From the NCBI RefSeq assembly GCF_002925905.1, contig NZ_PRDB01000002.1, forward strand, positions 682,001 through 746,000: DNA of 64,000 nt. The letters run 5' to 3'. The DNA is from Klebsiella michiganensis (GTDB lineage Bacteria; Pseudomonadota; Gammaproteobacteria; Enterobacterales; Enterobacteriaceae). Below are positions 28,017 to 35,866 of this stretch, one piece after another. The translations under genes and the position numbers were made by a program. The notes beneath the pieces are model-generated. The model was not told the origin of the DNA. It did not search any database and saw only the letters and a list, made by a program, of their open reading frames with translations. Position 1 is the stretch's first letter, and every line of letters starts with the position of its first letter.

Positions 28017-28915
28017 TAACAGCCTCCCGCGTCGCGCTGGCTCGCCAGAAAATCGAGCAGCACCGGGTAGTAAGCCTGCGGCTCTTCGTAAAACGGCATG
28101 TGGCTGCTGTTGGCAAAAATGGCTATTTCAGCGTTCGCCAGCCCCTGCTTCATTTTCAGGGCGCAGGCGGGCGTCAGTTCATCGTGCTGGCCGCTGGTGA
28201 TCAAACAGGGCACGCGAATTGACGCCAGCTCAGCGCTGCGGTTCCAGTTTTTTAAATTACCGGTATAGAGGAATTCGTTCGGTCCCTGCATGGTGATATA
28301 CGGGCCCATATTCCAGTCCCCAAGCGAGCGGGTAACCGGTTCTGGCCAGACGTCAAGACGGCACACGTGGCGGTAATTCAGCAGCGTAATCGCCGCCTGA
28401 TAGGCCGGATGGTCTAGCCAGCCGAGCGCTTCGTAGCGCTGCATCATCGCGACGGTTTCTGGCCCCAGCGCCCCGCGCAGACGGTTCAGCTCCTGTACCA
28501 GATGCGGCATATCGGCGACGGTATTTTCCAGAATCAGCGAGCGAATTGCGCCAGGATGGTGCAATGCCACTTCAATCGCCAGCCATCCGCCCCACGAGTG
28601 ACCAAGCAGATGCACCTGACCAAGGCCCAAAGTCCGGCGGACGGTCTCCACTTCACGCACATAGCGCGCCATCGTCCACAGGCTGGCGTCATCCGGCCGG
28701 TCGGACTTTCCGGTCCCCAACTGGTCAAAGGCGATCACCCGATAGCCGTGCTGTTTCAGGCAGGCGTGGGCTTCGCGCAGATAGTCGCAGGGCAGCCCCG
28801 GTCCGCCGTTGAGGCAGAGAACGGTCTCATCGCCGTCGCCAAACTGATAGGCCACGACGTTATAGCCTTCCACCGCAATGTTATGGCACCGATCGGGCGC
28901 TATTTCGCTCCACAT
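28016..28915 (-). CDS. Proline-iminopeptidase-like alpha/beta hydrolase (first of two)
   Basis: 299 residues of the S33 (proline iminopeptidase) type: oxyanion-side NGGPG at 36-40, DQLGTGKSDRP, nucleophile Ser107 in GHSWGG, acid Asp in SGQHDELTP and His in NSSHMPFYEE. There is no signal peptide, so it is cytoplasmic. Such enzymes remove N-terminal proline or hydrolyse related amides. It is the first gene of the operon that continues with the peptide transporter. An 18-bp dyad shared with the second hydrolase gene lies 74 bases upstream. The adjacent divergent LuxR gene makes this the pip gene of a LuxR-solo system. Confidence 0.9.
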   Translation of the reverse strand: MWSEIAPDRCHNIAVEGYNVVAYQFGDGDETVLCLNGGPGLPCDYLREAHACLKQHGYRVIAFDQLGTGKSDRPDDASLWTMARYVREVETVRRTLGLGQVHLLGHSWGGWLAIEVALHHPGAIRSLILENTVADMPHLVQELNRLRGALGPETVAMMQRYEALGWLDHPAYQAAITLLNYRHVCRLDVWPEPVTRSLGDWNMGPYITMQGPNEFLYTGNLKNWNRSAELASIRVPCLITSGQHDELTPACALKMKQGLANAEIAIFANSSHMPFYEEPQAYYPVLLDFLASQRDAGGC

Positions 28916-28984
28916 GGTCTATTCCTCATCGTCGATGGTAAGCGGGTTGGGTCTGTCTTAACGCTAACGGCAACCCCGGACGCT

Positions 28985-29010
28985 GAACAGTTAGCAAAAA
29001 TACTAGTTTT
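28985..29010 (-). promoter_or_regulatory. Candidate LuxR-solo operator A (pip/ABC operon side)
   Basis: On the minus strand 29007-28990 reads ACTAGTATTTTTGCTAAC, 15 of 18 identical to the dyad at 29873-29890, and both are followed by GTTCAGC and then GGTTGCC at similar spacing. It faces the hydrolase-transporter operon (74 bases to the ATG) and lies about 110 bases upstream of the luxR start, so it could serve both. Binding is inferred, not shown. Confidence 0.6.
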
Positions 29011-29117
29011 GCGCCGCGCCGGGACGGCACCGGAATTGCATGCCTTTTGCGCTAACTATTGACGGATTTGCACAAATCGTGCCCGTCGCAGGTCTCGTTT
29101 TAGATGAAGGGGGTTAT

Positions 29118-29870
29118 ATGCGACTGGAATTTGAACGCCCCGGCAGCGCGCGGGCGGCCAGCCTGGATGACGCATTCAGCGGACTTTTTCAGGCAACCCG
29201 GAAGTTAGGATTTGACGCGGTCATTTACGACTACACGCCGGTTCCGCGTTCTCTGGAAGGGGAGCTGATTACGCCTTCGCTGCTGAAAACGTGCAATGTT
29301 CCGGAAGATATGCGCCAGCTATGGTGCGAGCGCGGATATTACCAGGTTGATCCGGTGCAGCACTGCGCGCTAGAAAGCTGCGCGCCTTTTGTCTGGTCCT
29401 ATCAACGGCCGGACAGCAGCATGCTGCGCGGGAGGCTGGACAATCATCCCACCGCGGTCACCGACTATATGCGCGAACACAATATGCCCTGCGGCGCGAC
29501 GGTTCCCCTGCATCTCCCCAACGGAGGATTCGTGACCCTCACCGGCATCCATACCGGCCAGCGTCAGGAACGGGAAATCAGCGCCACCCTGGCGCAGCTG
29601 ATGCTGCTCGCCCACCAGTTTCAGGAGTCGGCGTTTCCGCTGTTCGACAGCACCCTGCTTACCTGCCGTCATGTGAAGCTAAGCAACCGCGAGCGCGAAT
29701 GTCTGGCGTGGTCCGCCGAAGGACTTACCGCCAAAGAGATCGCCCGCAAGCTGCACCGCTCGGTGGCGACGGTGACGCTGCATCTCAATACCGCGGCCAA
29801 AAAGCTCGGCGCCAGCAACCGCGTGCAGGCGGTGGTCCGCGCCCTGCACTACCGCCTGCTCGACAGCTAA
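29118..29870 (+). CDS. LuxR solo of the plant-responsive (OryR/PipR-like) subfamily
   Basis: 250 residues from ATG 29118, preferred over ATG 29040 because GAAGGGGG lies four bases before it. The autoinducer-binding domain is at about 15-170 and the GerE-type helix-turn-helix at about 186-245 (LSNRERECLAWSAEGLTAKE...). Aligned with TraR, the ligand-pocket residues read Met65 (Trp57 in TraR), Trp69 (Tyr61), Asp78 (Asp70), Pro79 (Pro71) and Trp93 (Trp85), with exact spacing. The Trp-to-Met and Tyr-to-Trp changes define the plant-responsive LuxR solos (OryR, XccR, PipR), which answer plant compounds or ethanolamine derivatives rather than acyl-homoserine lactones. No luxI is in the window. It is flanked by two pip-like genes, as in those systems. 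Confidence 0.9.
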   Translation: MRLEFERPGSARAASLDDAFSGLFQATRKLGFDAVIYDYTPVPRSLEGELITPSLLKTCNVPEDMRQLWCERGYYQVDPVQHCALESCAPFVWSYQRPDSSMLRGRLDNHPTAVTDYMREHNMPCGATVPLHLPNGGFVTLTGIHTGQRQEREISATLAQLMLLAHQFQESAFPLFDSTLLTCRHVKLSNRERECLAWSAEGLTAKEIARKLHRSVATVTLHLNTAAKKLGASNRVQAVVRALHYRLLDS

Positions 29871-29872
29871 GA

Positions 29873-29890
29873 ACTAGCATTTTTGCTAGT
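29873..29890 (+). promoter_or_regulatory. Candidate LuxR-solo operator B (second hydrolase)
   Basis: ACTAGCATTTTTGCTAGT has perfect 7-bp arms (ACTAGCA/TGCTAGT) around TTTT, the form expected of a lux-box-like site. It starts 3 bases after the luxR stop and 64 bases before the second hydrolase ATG. The following GTTCAGC and GGTTGCC are shared with operator A. Confidence 0.7.
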
Positions 29891-29954
29891 GTTCAGCCGC
29901 GGTTGCCAGCCTTTACCCTGAAAGCCGGTCCACTTAGCAGGGTAAAGATGATTC

Positions 29955-30851
29955 ATGTATACCATCCGCGAAGGTTACGCCCCGTTTCGGCACTATCAAA
30001 CCTGGTTTCGCGTTTGCGGCGATATCGACAGCGGACTCACGCCGCTGGTCGTCGCCCACGGCGGGCCGGGGTGCACGCATGATTACGTCGATGCGTTCCG
30101 CGATATCGCCCTCAGCGGGCGGGCGGTGATCCACTACGATCAGTTAGGCAACGGGCGCTCAACCCATTTACCGCAGCAGCCCCCCGACTTCTGGCAACCG
30201 GCGCTGTTCCTCGACGAACTGGCTAACCTGCTGCTGCATCTCAATATTGCCGATAATTACGTCCTCCTCGGCCAATCGTGGGGAGGTATGCTCGGCGCGG
30301 AACACGCCGTGACGCAGCCAAAGGGGTTAAAGGCGCTGATTATCGCCAACTCCCCGGCATCGATGGCCCTGTGGCTGCAGGGTGCGGCAAAGCTACGGGC
30401 GCAGCTGCCCGCCGATGTCCAGCAGACGCTGCTGGACCATGAGGCGGCGGGAACGCTGGACAGCGCGGAATATAAGGCGGCAAGCGCTGTATTTTATCAA
30501 CGCCACGTCTGTCGGCTCGATCCCTGGCCGGCGGAAGTGCGGCGCACCTTCGATGCCATGGATGCCGACCCGACGGTTTATCACGCTATGAATGGCCCCA
30601 CCGAATTCCACGTTATCGGCAGCATGAAAGCGTGGACGATTATCGACCGCCTTGCGCATATTCACGTTCCGGTCCTGCTGATTTCCGGGCGCTACGATGA
30701 AGCCACTCCGGAGGTGGTACAGCCCTTTATGGACCACATCCCCGACGCGCGGTGGGTCATTTTCGAAGCCTCAAGCCATATGCCGCACGTCGAAGAGCGC
30801 GAGCTGTGCATGAAAACGGTGAACGATTTTTTAAGCCGCGCGATACCATAA
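29955..30851 (+). CDS. Proline-iminopeptidase-like alpha/beta hydrolase (second)
   Basis: 298 residues of the same S33-type fold as the hydrolase at 28016-28915 but only moderately similar, so not a recent duplicate. HGGPG is at 35-39, then DQLGNGRS, nucleophile Ser108 in [15 protein letters not shown] (acid) and SSHMPHVEE (His). There is no signal peptide. It is transcribed alone downstream of luxR and carries operator B in its promoter region. Pip genes next to OryR/PipR-type regulators are typical targets of those regulators. Confidence 0.9.
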   Translation: MYTIREGYAPFRHYQTWFRVCGDIDSGLTPLVVAHGGPGCTHDYVDAFRDIALSGRAVIHYDQLGNGRSTHLPQQPPDFWQPALFLDELANLLLHLNIADNYVLLGQSWGGMLGAEHAVTQPKGLKALIIANSPASMALWLQGAAKLRAQLPADVQQTLLDHEAAGTLDSAEYKAASAVFYQRHVCRLDPWPAEVRRTFDAMDADPTVYHAMNGPTEFHVIGSMKAWTIIDRLAHIHVPVLLISGRYDEATPEVVQPFMDHIPDARWVIFEASSHMPHVEERELCMKTVNDFLSRAIP

Positions 30852-30858
30852 AAGCCGC

Positions 30859-31977
30859 TTACAGCGCCAGCCCGCCTCCGCCGCTGAACGGCCGCTCGCC
30901 GGCGATTTTCATCACTTCAGCCCCTAAAGTGACAAACGGCGCCCGACGGCTGGCATAAATCAGCCCGCCCGATGTCGGGCGCACCGCTTTGACCATATCG
31001 GTCAGCGGATCGATGATTTCCGCGACCACATCGTCGGCGCTGACCCACTCGCCGGGCTGTTTTAGCAGCACCAGGATGCCGGTGGCCGGGGCGGTAACAA
31101 TCTCCCCGGCGGCAAACGGCAGCATTACCGTTTCCTGCAGTGGAATCTCAGGCTTCGCGCCGGCCAGTACGCCGCGGTACTGCAGGTAACGGTAAATGCG
31201 TTCGGCGTCGTCGCAGGCGGTGGCGTGATTCACCTCCTGCTGGCCGCGCAGCTCGACGGTCACCGCCATGCAGCCGGGCTGCTGCTGGCGCCACGACGGA
31301 TTCCTCGCGCAAAGACGCTGCCACGGCAGGCCGCAGGCTTCATCAAACGAGTTGCCCCCGCTCTCCTGCGACAGCAGCACGGCGCCAATACCGAGAAAAG
31401 CCGCCAGAACTTTCGCCTCGCGTTGCCAGACCGGGTCAGCGTAGAGATGTAAAATCGCCTGGTCATCGCAGTGCAGATCGAGCACCAGATCGGCATCGCA
31501 GGCGAGACTCAGCAGATGGTGGCGCAGAGCCTGAACTTCGCTGACGACGGGCAGCGCCGCCAGCGCATCCCGCATCGCCGCGCGCACCTGCTGCAGATAA
31601 TCGCGGCGCGAGCCGGGAGATGGCGGACGCAGACAGGACTGCGCCAGGGCAGCCAGATCGGGGAAGTCGCGGTTAAAATTACGCCCGCTCGCCAGATCGA
31701 AACGACCTACGCCGCCGCTGAGCAGCACCTGGGCCAGCCCCGGCGGGTTGGCCACCGGTACGAGAATGATTTCGCCGCGCAGTTCGCCGCGCCGTTCCGC
31801 CTGGCTGAGTAATCTTTTAAGATAATGCAGAACCAGCATGCCCGGAATTTCATCGGCGTGCAGCCCCGCCTGCAGATAGACCTTCTCTCCCGTGCCGGGC
31901 GCGCCGAAATGAAAATGGCTTAATTGCCGCTGCCCACCGAGTGCATGTTCAGGTAATGTATAGTGTTTAATTTTCAT
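30859..31977 (-). CDS. Succinylglutamate desuccinylase/aspartoacylase-family deacylase
   Basis: 372 residues of the AstE/AspA zinc metallohydrolase family. The metal ligands are visible in LQAGLHADEIPG (His and Glu) and the later DLVLDLHCDD (His). The catalytic Glu is likely in MAVTVELRGQ. A C-terminal biotinyl-like beta domain follows (GILVLLKQPGEWVSADDVVAE). It would cleave an N-acyl amino acid. Its neighbours, an Lrp-type regulator, amino acid permeases and a dimethylargininase-like enzyme, suggest an acyl- or arginine-related substrate. It is convergent with the second hydrolase gene (7 bases) and divergent from the regulator with no gap. Confidence 0.85.
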   Translation of the reverse strand: MKIKHYTLPEHALGGQRQLSHFHFGAPGTGEKVYLQAGLHADEIPGMLVLHYLKRLLSQAERRGELRGEIILVPVANPPGLAQVLLSGGVGRFDLASGRNFNRDFPDLAALAQSCLRPPSPGSRRDYLQQVRAAMRDALAALPVVSEVQALRHHLLSLACDADLVLDLHCDDQAILHLYADPVWQREAKVLAAFLGIGAVLLSQESGGNSFDEACGLPWQRLCARNPSWRQQQPGCMAVTVELRGQQEVNHATACDDAERIYRYLQYRGVLAGAKPEIPLQETVMLPFAAGEIVTAPATGILVLLKQPGEWVSADDVVAEIIDPLTDMVKAVRPTSGGLIYASRRAPFVTLGAEVMKIAGERPFSGGGGLAL

Positions 31978-32447
31978 TGGACGTCCTGGTTGTGGAAAAG
32001 AAAATCCGGCTTGACCGTATCGATCACAAGATCCTTGAAATCCTGCGCCGGGATGGCCGCATTTCTTATCAAAAGCTCTCGGAGCAGGTAAACCTTACCG
32101 CCCGTCCGTGCCTGGAACGGGTGCGCAGCCTCGAGCGCGACGGCATTATTCGCGGCTATAGCGCCATTGTAGAACTGCCCGAGCCGGAGCACGCGTTTGT
32201 GGTGCAGGCGCAAATCGCGCTGGCCGACCACGGGCGATCGCAGCCGGTGTTTGAACAGGAGATGCGCCAGACGCCCGAAGTGCTGGACTGCTGGCTGGTC
32301 AGCGGCAGCTTCGACTTTCTGGTGCGTATCGGCTGCCGCAGCATGGCGCACTACTGCCAGCTGGCGGATAGCTGGCTGACCAGTAAAAAGTTTCACGTTG
32401 ATAAAATCGTCACCCTCACCGAACTGCAGGCCATTAAGCGCTCCTGA
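31977..32447 (+). CDS. Lrp/AsnC-family transcriptional regulator
   Basis: Up to 156 residues: N-terminal helix-turn-helix (LDRIDHKILEILRRDGRISYQKLSEQV...) and a C-terminal RAM ligand domain (VVQAQIALADHGRS...VLDCWLVSGSFDFLVRIG). The start is uncertain. TTG 31977 overlaps the divergent deacylase ATG by one base; GTG 31992 (VEKKIRLDRIDHK) would give 151 residues. It probably controls the divergent deacylase and the convergent amino acid transport genes in response to an amino acid. Its stop abuts the permease stop at 32448. Confidence 0.88.
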   Translation: MDVLVVEKKIRLDRIDHKILEILRRDGRISYQKLSEQVNLTARPCLERVRSLERDGIIRGYSAIVELPEPEHAFVVQAQIALADHGRSQPVFEQEMRQTPEVLDCWLVSGSFDFLVRIGCRSMAHYCQLADSWLTSKKFHVDKIVTLTELQAIKRS

Positions 32448-33173
32448 CTAGCCGCGACGGATAAACGCCAGCCAGCGCCGCTCGGCGCGCGCGAAGGTGA
32501 AAATCAGCAAAAAGGTGCAGAGCAGATACAGCGCCGCGGCCATCAGAAACGGAATAAACGGCGAATAGGTCATGGCGTAGAACGCGCGGGCCACGCCGGT
32601 AATATCCAGCAGGGTCACGGTACTGGCCAGCGACGTGGCGTGCAGCAAAAAGACCATTTCATTATTCAGCGCCGGGATCCCGCGCCTCAAGGTCGCGGGC
32701 AGAACCAGACGGCGAATAATCTGCCATTTCCCCATCCCGTAGGCTTCTCCGGCGACCCACTCCTGGCGAGGGAAAGTCACCATCATCCCCGCCAGCAGCT
32801 CCGCGACGTACGCGGCAGTGTTGAGCACCAGCGCCAGGGTGGCGCAGAAGGTCGCATCGCGAAACAGCAGCCAGAACGGCTGGTCGTTCATCCAGCCCGT
32901 CTGTACGATATCGAACTGCGACAGGCCGTAGTAAATCAGCATCAGCTGGAGATAGAGCGGCGTGCTGCGAAAAAAATATGTAAACGCGCGAATGGGTAGC
33001 GCCAGCCCGCGCGGGCCGTACACCTGCCCCACCGCCATCGCTATCGCCAGCGCCATCCCGGGAACGATGGAGAGTAAAAACAGCTCCGCCGTTACCGCCA
33101 GCCCGCTGGCGGCGCCGTTGCCGTCGCTCCACAAAAAGCTCGGGATCGCATCGATAAAGGTTTGCAGATTCAT
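32448..33173 (-). CDS. Polar amino acid ABC permease (HisM/ArtM class)
   Basis: 241 residues with the HisM-type start (SGLAVTAELFLLSIVPGMALA) and FRSTPLYLQLMLIYYGLSQ. The EAA loop GEAYGMGKWQIIRRLVLPATLRRGIPAL is present. Four or five membrane helices. It overlaps the partner permease gene by 4 bases. No ATPase gene of the HisP type is present in this cluster. Confidence 0.92.
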   Translation of the reverse strand: MNLQTFIDAIPSFLWSDGNGAASGLAVTAELFLLSIVPGMALAIAMAVGQVYGPRGLALPIRAFTYFFRSTPLYLQLMLIYYGLSQFDIVQTGWMNDQPFWLLFRDATFCATLALVLNTAAYVAELLAGMMVTFPRQEWVAGEAYGMGKWQIIRRLVLPATLRRGIPALNNEMVFLLHATSLASTVTLLDITGVARAFYAMTYSPFIPFLMAAALYLLCTFLLIFTFARAERRWLAFIRRG

Positions 33174-33862
33174 AAGGCCGCCCCCGCCGTGGAAGAGCGC
33201 AGCGCGTAACGCTTTGCCAGGCGGCTGAACAGCCAGCTGGAGAGCGCGGTAATCACCATGTAAATCAGCGAGACCAGAAAGTAGAAGAGGAACGGCTTTT
33301 GCGTGGCGCGCCCGGCCTGTTCGGCCAGCCAGACCATATCCTCGAGGCCCAGGATCGACACCAGCGCCGACGCTTTCATCAGCCCCAGCCAGTTGTTGTT
33401 GATGCCCGGGATCGCGAAGCTCAGCATCTGCGGCAGCATCACCCGGCGGAACACCGTCCAGGGTCGCATCCCGTAGGCCTGCGCGGCTTCGGTTTGCCCG
33501 CGATCGACAGTCAGAAAGGCGCCGCGAAAAGTCTCGGTGTAATAGGCGCCGAAAACAAAACCAATCGCCAGCACGCCGGAGATAAAAGTATTGAAGCGTA
33601 CCGGCCCCAACCCCACCAGACCCAGCAGCAGGTTAACCAGCATCTCGCCGCCGAAAAACAGCAGCAGCATAATTACCAGCTCCGGGATCCCGCGTACCAG
33701 CGTGGTGTAGGCGGTGGAAAACAGGCGCAGCCACGGCGGGCCGAAGAGCTTAATCAGCGAGTTAATCAGCCCCAGCAGCAGAGCGACCAGTAATGAAGAG
33801 AGCATCACGCACAGCGAAAGCGCCGCGCCGCGTAACAACAGGGGTAAATAGTCTGCGACCAT
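33170..33862 (-). CDS. Polar amino acid ABC permease (HisQ class)
   Basis: 230 residues with LLLRGAALSLCVMLSSLLVALLLGL, the inner-membrane motif VRGIPELVIMLLLFFGGE and the EAA loop AAQAYGMRPWTVFRRVMLPQMLSFAIPGI. It pairs with the HisM-type permease that follows and with the binding protein encoded 58 bases before it. Confidence 0.92.
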   Translation of the reverse strand: MVADYLPLLLRGAALSLCVMLSSLLVALLLGLINSLIKLFGPPWLRLFSTAYTTLVRGIPELVIMLLLFFGGEMLVNLLLGLVGLGPVRFNTFISGVLAIGFVFGAYYTETFRGAFLTVDRGQTEAAQAYGMRPWTVFRRVMLPQMLSFAIPGINNNWLGLMKASALVSILGLEDMVWLAEQAGRATQKPFLFYFLVSLIYMVITALSSWLFSRLAKRYALRSSTAGAAL

Positions 33863-33920
33863 ATTCAGCCTTCCGCGGAGGTCGTAAAGGGGCGCAGGCC
33901 ATCGCCCGCGCCTTTACAAC

Positions 33921-34694
33921 TTATTTGCCATAAATATCAAAGCTAAAGTATTTTTTCTGGATCGCGTCATAGGTCCCGTCGGCGCGGATTGCCTTAATGG
34001 CCCCGTTCAGCGCATCGCGTAGCGCCGGATTGTCTTTATTGACCGCAATCCCGACGTCCGAGGAGATCCCGCCATCCTGGATAACCGGGCCGGCAAAGGC
34101 GAATTTCTGCCCGCGCGGCGTATCGATAAAGCCGGTCGCCGCCTGGATATTATCCTGCAATGCAGCGTCGATGCGCCCGGAGAGCAGGTCGAGATAGACG
34201 TTATCCTGGTTAGCGTAACCGACAATTTTCACGCCGTGGTTGGCCCAGTTGGCCTTCGCAAACGCTTCATGGGTGGAGCCGGTCTGGACGCCGACGGTTT
34301 TGCCTTTCAGGCTGCCGGCATCCGGCAACAGCGGGCTGCCTTTGCGCGCCACCAGCTGCGCCGCGCTGCGGTAGTAGCGGTCGGTGAAATCCACTTCCTT
34401 TTTACGCTCATCGGTAATATTGAGCGAAGCGATAATGGCATCGAACTTATGCGCGTTGAGGGCGGCGATCATGCTTTCGAACGGCTGCTTCACGAAAACG
34501 CATTTGGCTTTTAGCTGGGTGCACAGCGCATTGGCGATATCAATATCAAAGCCGGTAATTTCACCGCTGGGCGCCAGCACGTCAAACGGCGGATAGCCGC
34601 CATCGACGCCAAAGCTGATGGTGTCAAACTGCTGGGCGGCCAGCGGCGCGCTGAGCGCCATACAGGCCAGTAATGCGGCAAGGCGTATTTTCAT
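33921..34694 (-). CDS. Periplasmic lysine/arginine/ornithine-type binding protein
   Basis: 257 residues: signal peptide MKIRLAALLACMALSAPLAAQ, then the family-3 fold with FGVDGGYPPFDVLAPSGEI, GFDIDIANALC, FDAIIASLNITDERKKEVDFT, VGVQTGSTHE and VGIAVNKDNPALRDALNGAI. It resembles HisJ/ArgT and would bind a cationic amino acid. Next to a dimethylargininase-type enzyme, arginine or methylated arginine are reasonable ligands, by inference. Confidence 0.9.
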   Translation of the reverse strand: MKIRLAALLACMALSAPLAAQQFDTISFGVDGGYPPFDVLAPSGEITGFDIDIANALCTQLKAKCVFVKQPFESMIAALNAHKFDAIIASLNITDERKKEVDFTDRYYRSAAQLVARKGSPLLPDAGSLKGKTVGVQTGSTHEAFAKANWANHGVKIVGYANQDNVYLDLLSGRIDAALQDNIQAATGFIDTPRGQKFAFAGPVIQDGGISSDVGIAVNKDNPALRDALNGAIKAIRADGTYDAIQKKYFSFDIYGK

Positions 34695-34722
34695 TTCGAT
34701 CTCCCCGGTGTTGGCGCGATGA

Positions 34723-35484
34723 TTAAAAACGCAGTGAGAGGCAGGTCAGGCCGCCATCCATTTTCTTAAATTCGCTGGTGTCGAGCTGCACGATAGGCAT
34801 TCCCAGCTTGCTGATTTCACCGAGGGTATGGGGATAGCCCTGCGGCGTAATTAAGGTATCGTTGATCCACAGGGTATTTCCGGCGTAGGCCTCCTCTTCC
34901 GGGATCACGATGCTGTTGAAGCCGCTAAAAGCCGGATGGTTAACGTAGCCTTCCGTCAGCAGCAGCGTATTGCGGCCCACATAGTTGACGATCGATTTCA
35001 GATGCAGACCGGCGCTCACTTCAATCGCCGCGACCTGATAGCCGTGTGGCTCAACGGCGGCGGCAAACTCGCGGATCCCCTGCTCATCGGTGCGCGCCGT
35101 CAGGCCGATAAAAAACTGCTTATCCACTAACAGCACGTCGCCACCGTCCATATGCCCGCGCTCGCTCATCCGCGCCAGCGGACGGAACCCCGCCAGCACC
35201 GGCGCAATGGTATCGACCTCGCCCTGACGGCTCGGCGCGCCCGGATGGGTAATCACCGCCAGTTCCGGCATCACCACCGCGGTATCTTCAACAAAGTGCG
35301 CATCAGGATAATCCGCCGCCGCGGGCAGCACCGTGACCTTCAGGCCAAGCTGCAGCAGGGTTTCTACATAGGCGAGAAACTGGCGGGTGGTGGCGGCGAT
35401 ATCCGGCGCGCCCAGCCGGGCGGTAGTTTGTCCTGCGCCGCAGGTGGCGGCCGGGAGACGGGCGATAGCCTGGGTAAAATGCAT
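34723..35484 (-). CDS. Dimethylarginine dimethylaminohydrolase-type enzyme
   Basis: 253 residues from ATG 35484 (AGAGGG six bases before); the longer frame to 35598 adds a non-conserved leader. It belongs to the guanidino-modifying pentein superfamily. AHFVEDTAVVM supplies the Glu-Asp substrate pair, GHMDGGDVLL follows, then the catalytic His in LHLKSIVNYV and the catalytic Cys near the C-terminus in GLTCLSLRF. DDAH enzymes convert methylated arginines to citrulline plus methylamines. It is the first gene of an operon with an amino acid binding protein and two permeases, which suggests use of free methylarginines from protein turnover. Confidence 0.88.
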   Translation of the reverse strand: MHFTQAIARLPAATCGAGQTTARLGAPDIAATTRQFLAYVETLLQLGLKVTVLPAAADYPDAHFVEDTAVVMPELAVITHPGAPSRQGEVDTIAPVLAGFRPLARMSERGHMDGGDVLLVDKQFFIGLTARTDEQGIREFAAAVEPHGYQVAAIEVSAGLHLKSIVNYVGRNTLLLTEGYVNHPAFSGFNSIVIPEEEAYAGNTLWINDTLITPQGYPHTLGEISKLGMPIVQLDTSEFKKMDGGLTCLSLRF

Positions 35485-35783
35485 AAAGAACCCTCTGGTA
35501 GTGGTCGCATTGTTAAGGCAAAACGGTGAGTGAATTTGATTATTAATCAGATGCCGCCGCCAATCAGGCTGAATCACTTCCCCGGGCCGCTTATTCACGC
35601 TGTATATCAGTTCAGATTCGACGTATTCCGCTGTGACCCTTAAGAATCAGCGGATGACGGGCAATAACTAACCGGAGTCATCTCCCGGCTAAGCAAAATC
35701 GTTAAGCGAATTTTACGCCTAACTATTCATCGTAACCGGCTCTGCGAAAAGCGTTTTTTACAGACATATCTGGACAGTCTTTT
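35485..35783. other. Divergent spacer upstream of mdtA, 5' part
   Basis: About 300 bases without a gene, between the dimethylargininase operon and the BaeR site. It is AT-rich near 35520-35560 and 35690-35760. It must carry the minus-strand operon promoter. I see no operator I would defend. Confidence 0.4.
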
Positions 35784-35804
35784 CATAATTCCTCCATTTT
35801 TAAG
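35784..35804 (+). promoter_or_regulatory. Candidate BaeR box of the mdtA promoter
   Basis: The segment CATAATTCCTCCATTTTTAAG matches the E. coli mdtA BaeR box (TTTTTCTCCATNATTGGC) around the CTCCAT core. It lies about 65 bases upstream of mdtA, with TAAACT (35819-35824) as a possible -10. BaeR control of mdtABCD is established in E. coli. Confidence 0.55.
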
Positions 35805-35866
35805 CGGCGTTCGCTGGCTAAACTAGTATCATTCCGTGAAACGTTTCAGGATGAGATAGCAAATTA

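Noticed and set aside
29040-29117. ATG 29040 as the luxR start
   Set aside because: Ribosome site is weak there; ATG 29118 has GAAGGGGG at good spacing and gives the usual 250-residue length.
35517-35560. ARG-box-like sequence (TGAATTTGATTATT) upstream of the dimethylargininase operon
   Set aside because: Half-site spacing and symmetry are too poor compared with known ArgR sites to list as a feature.
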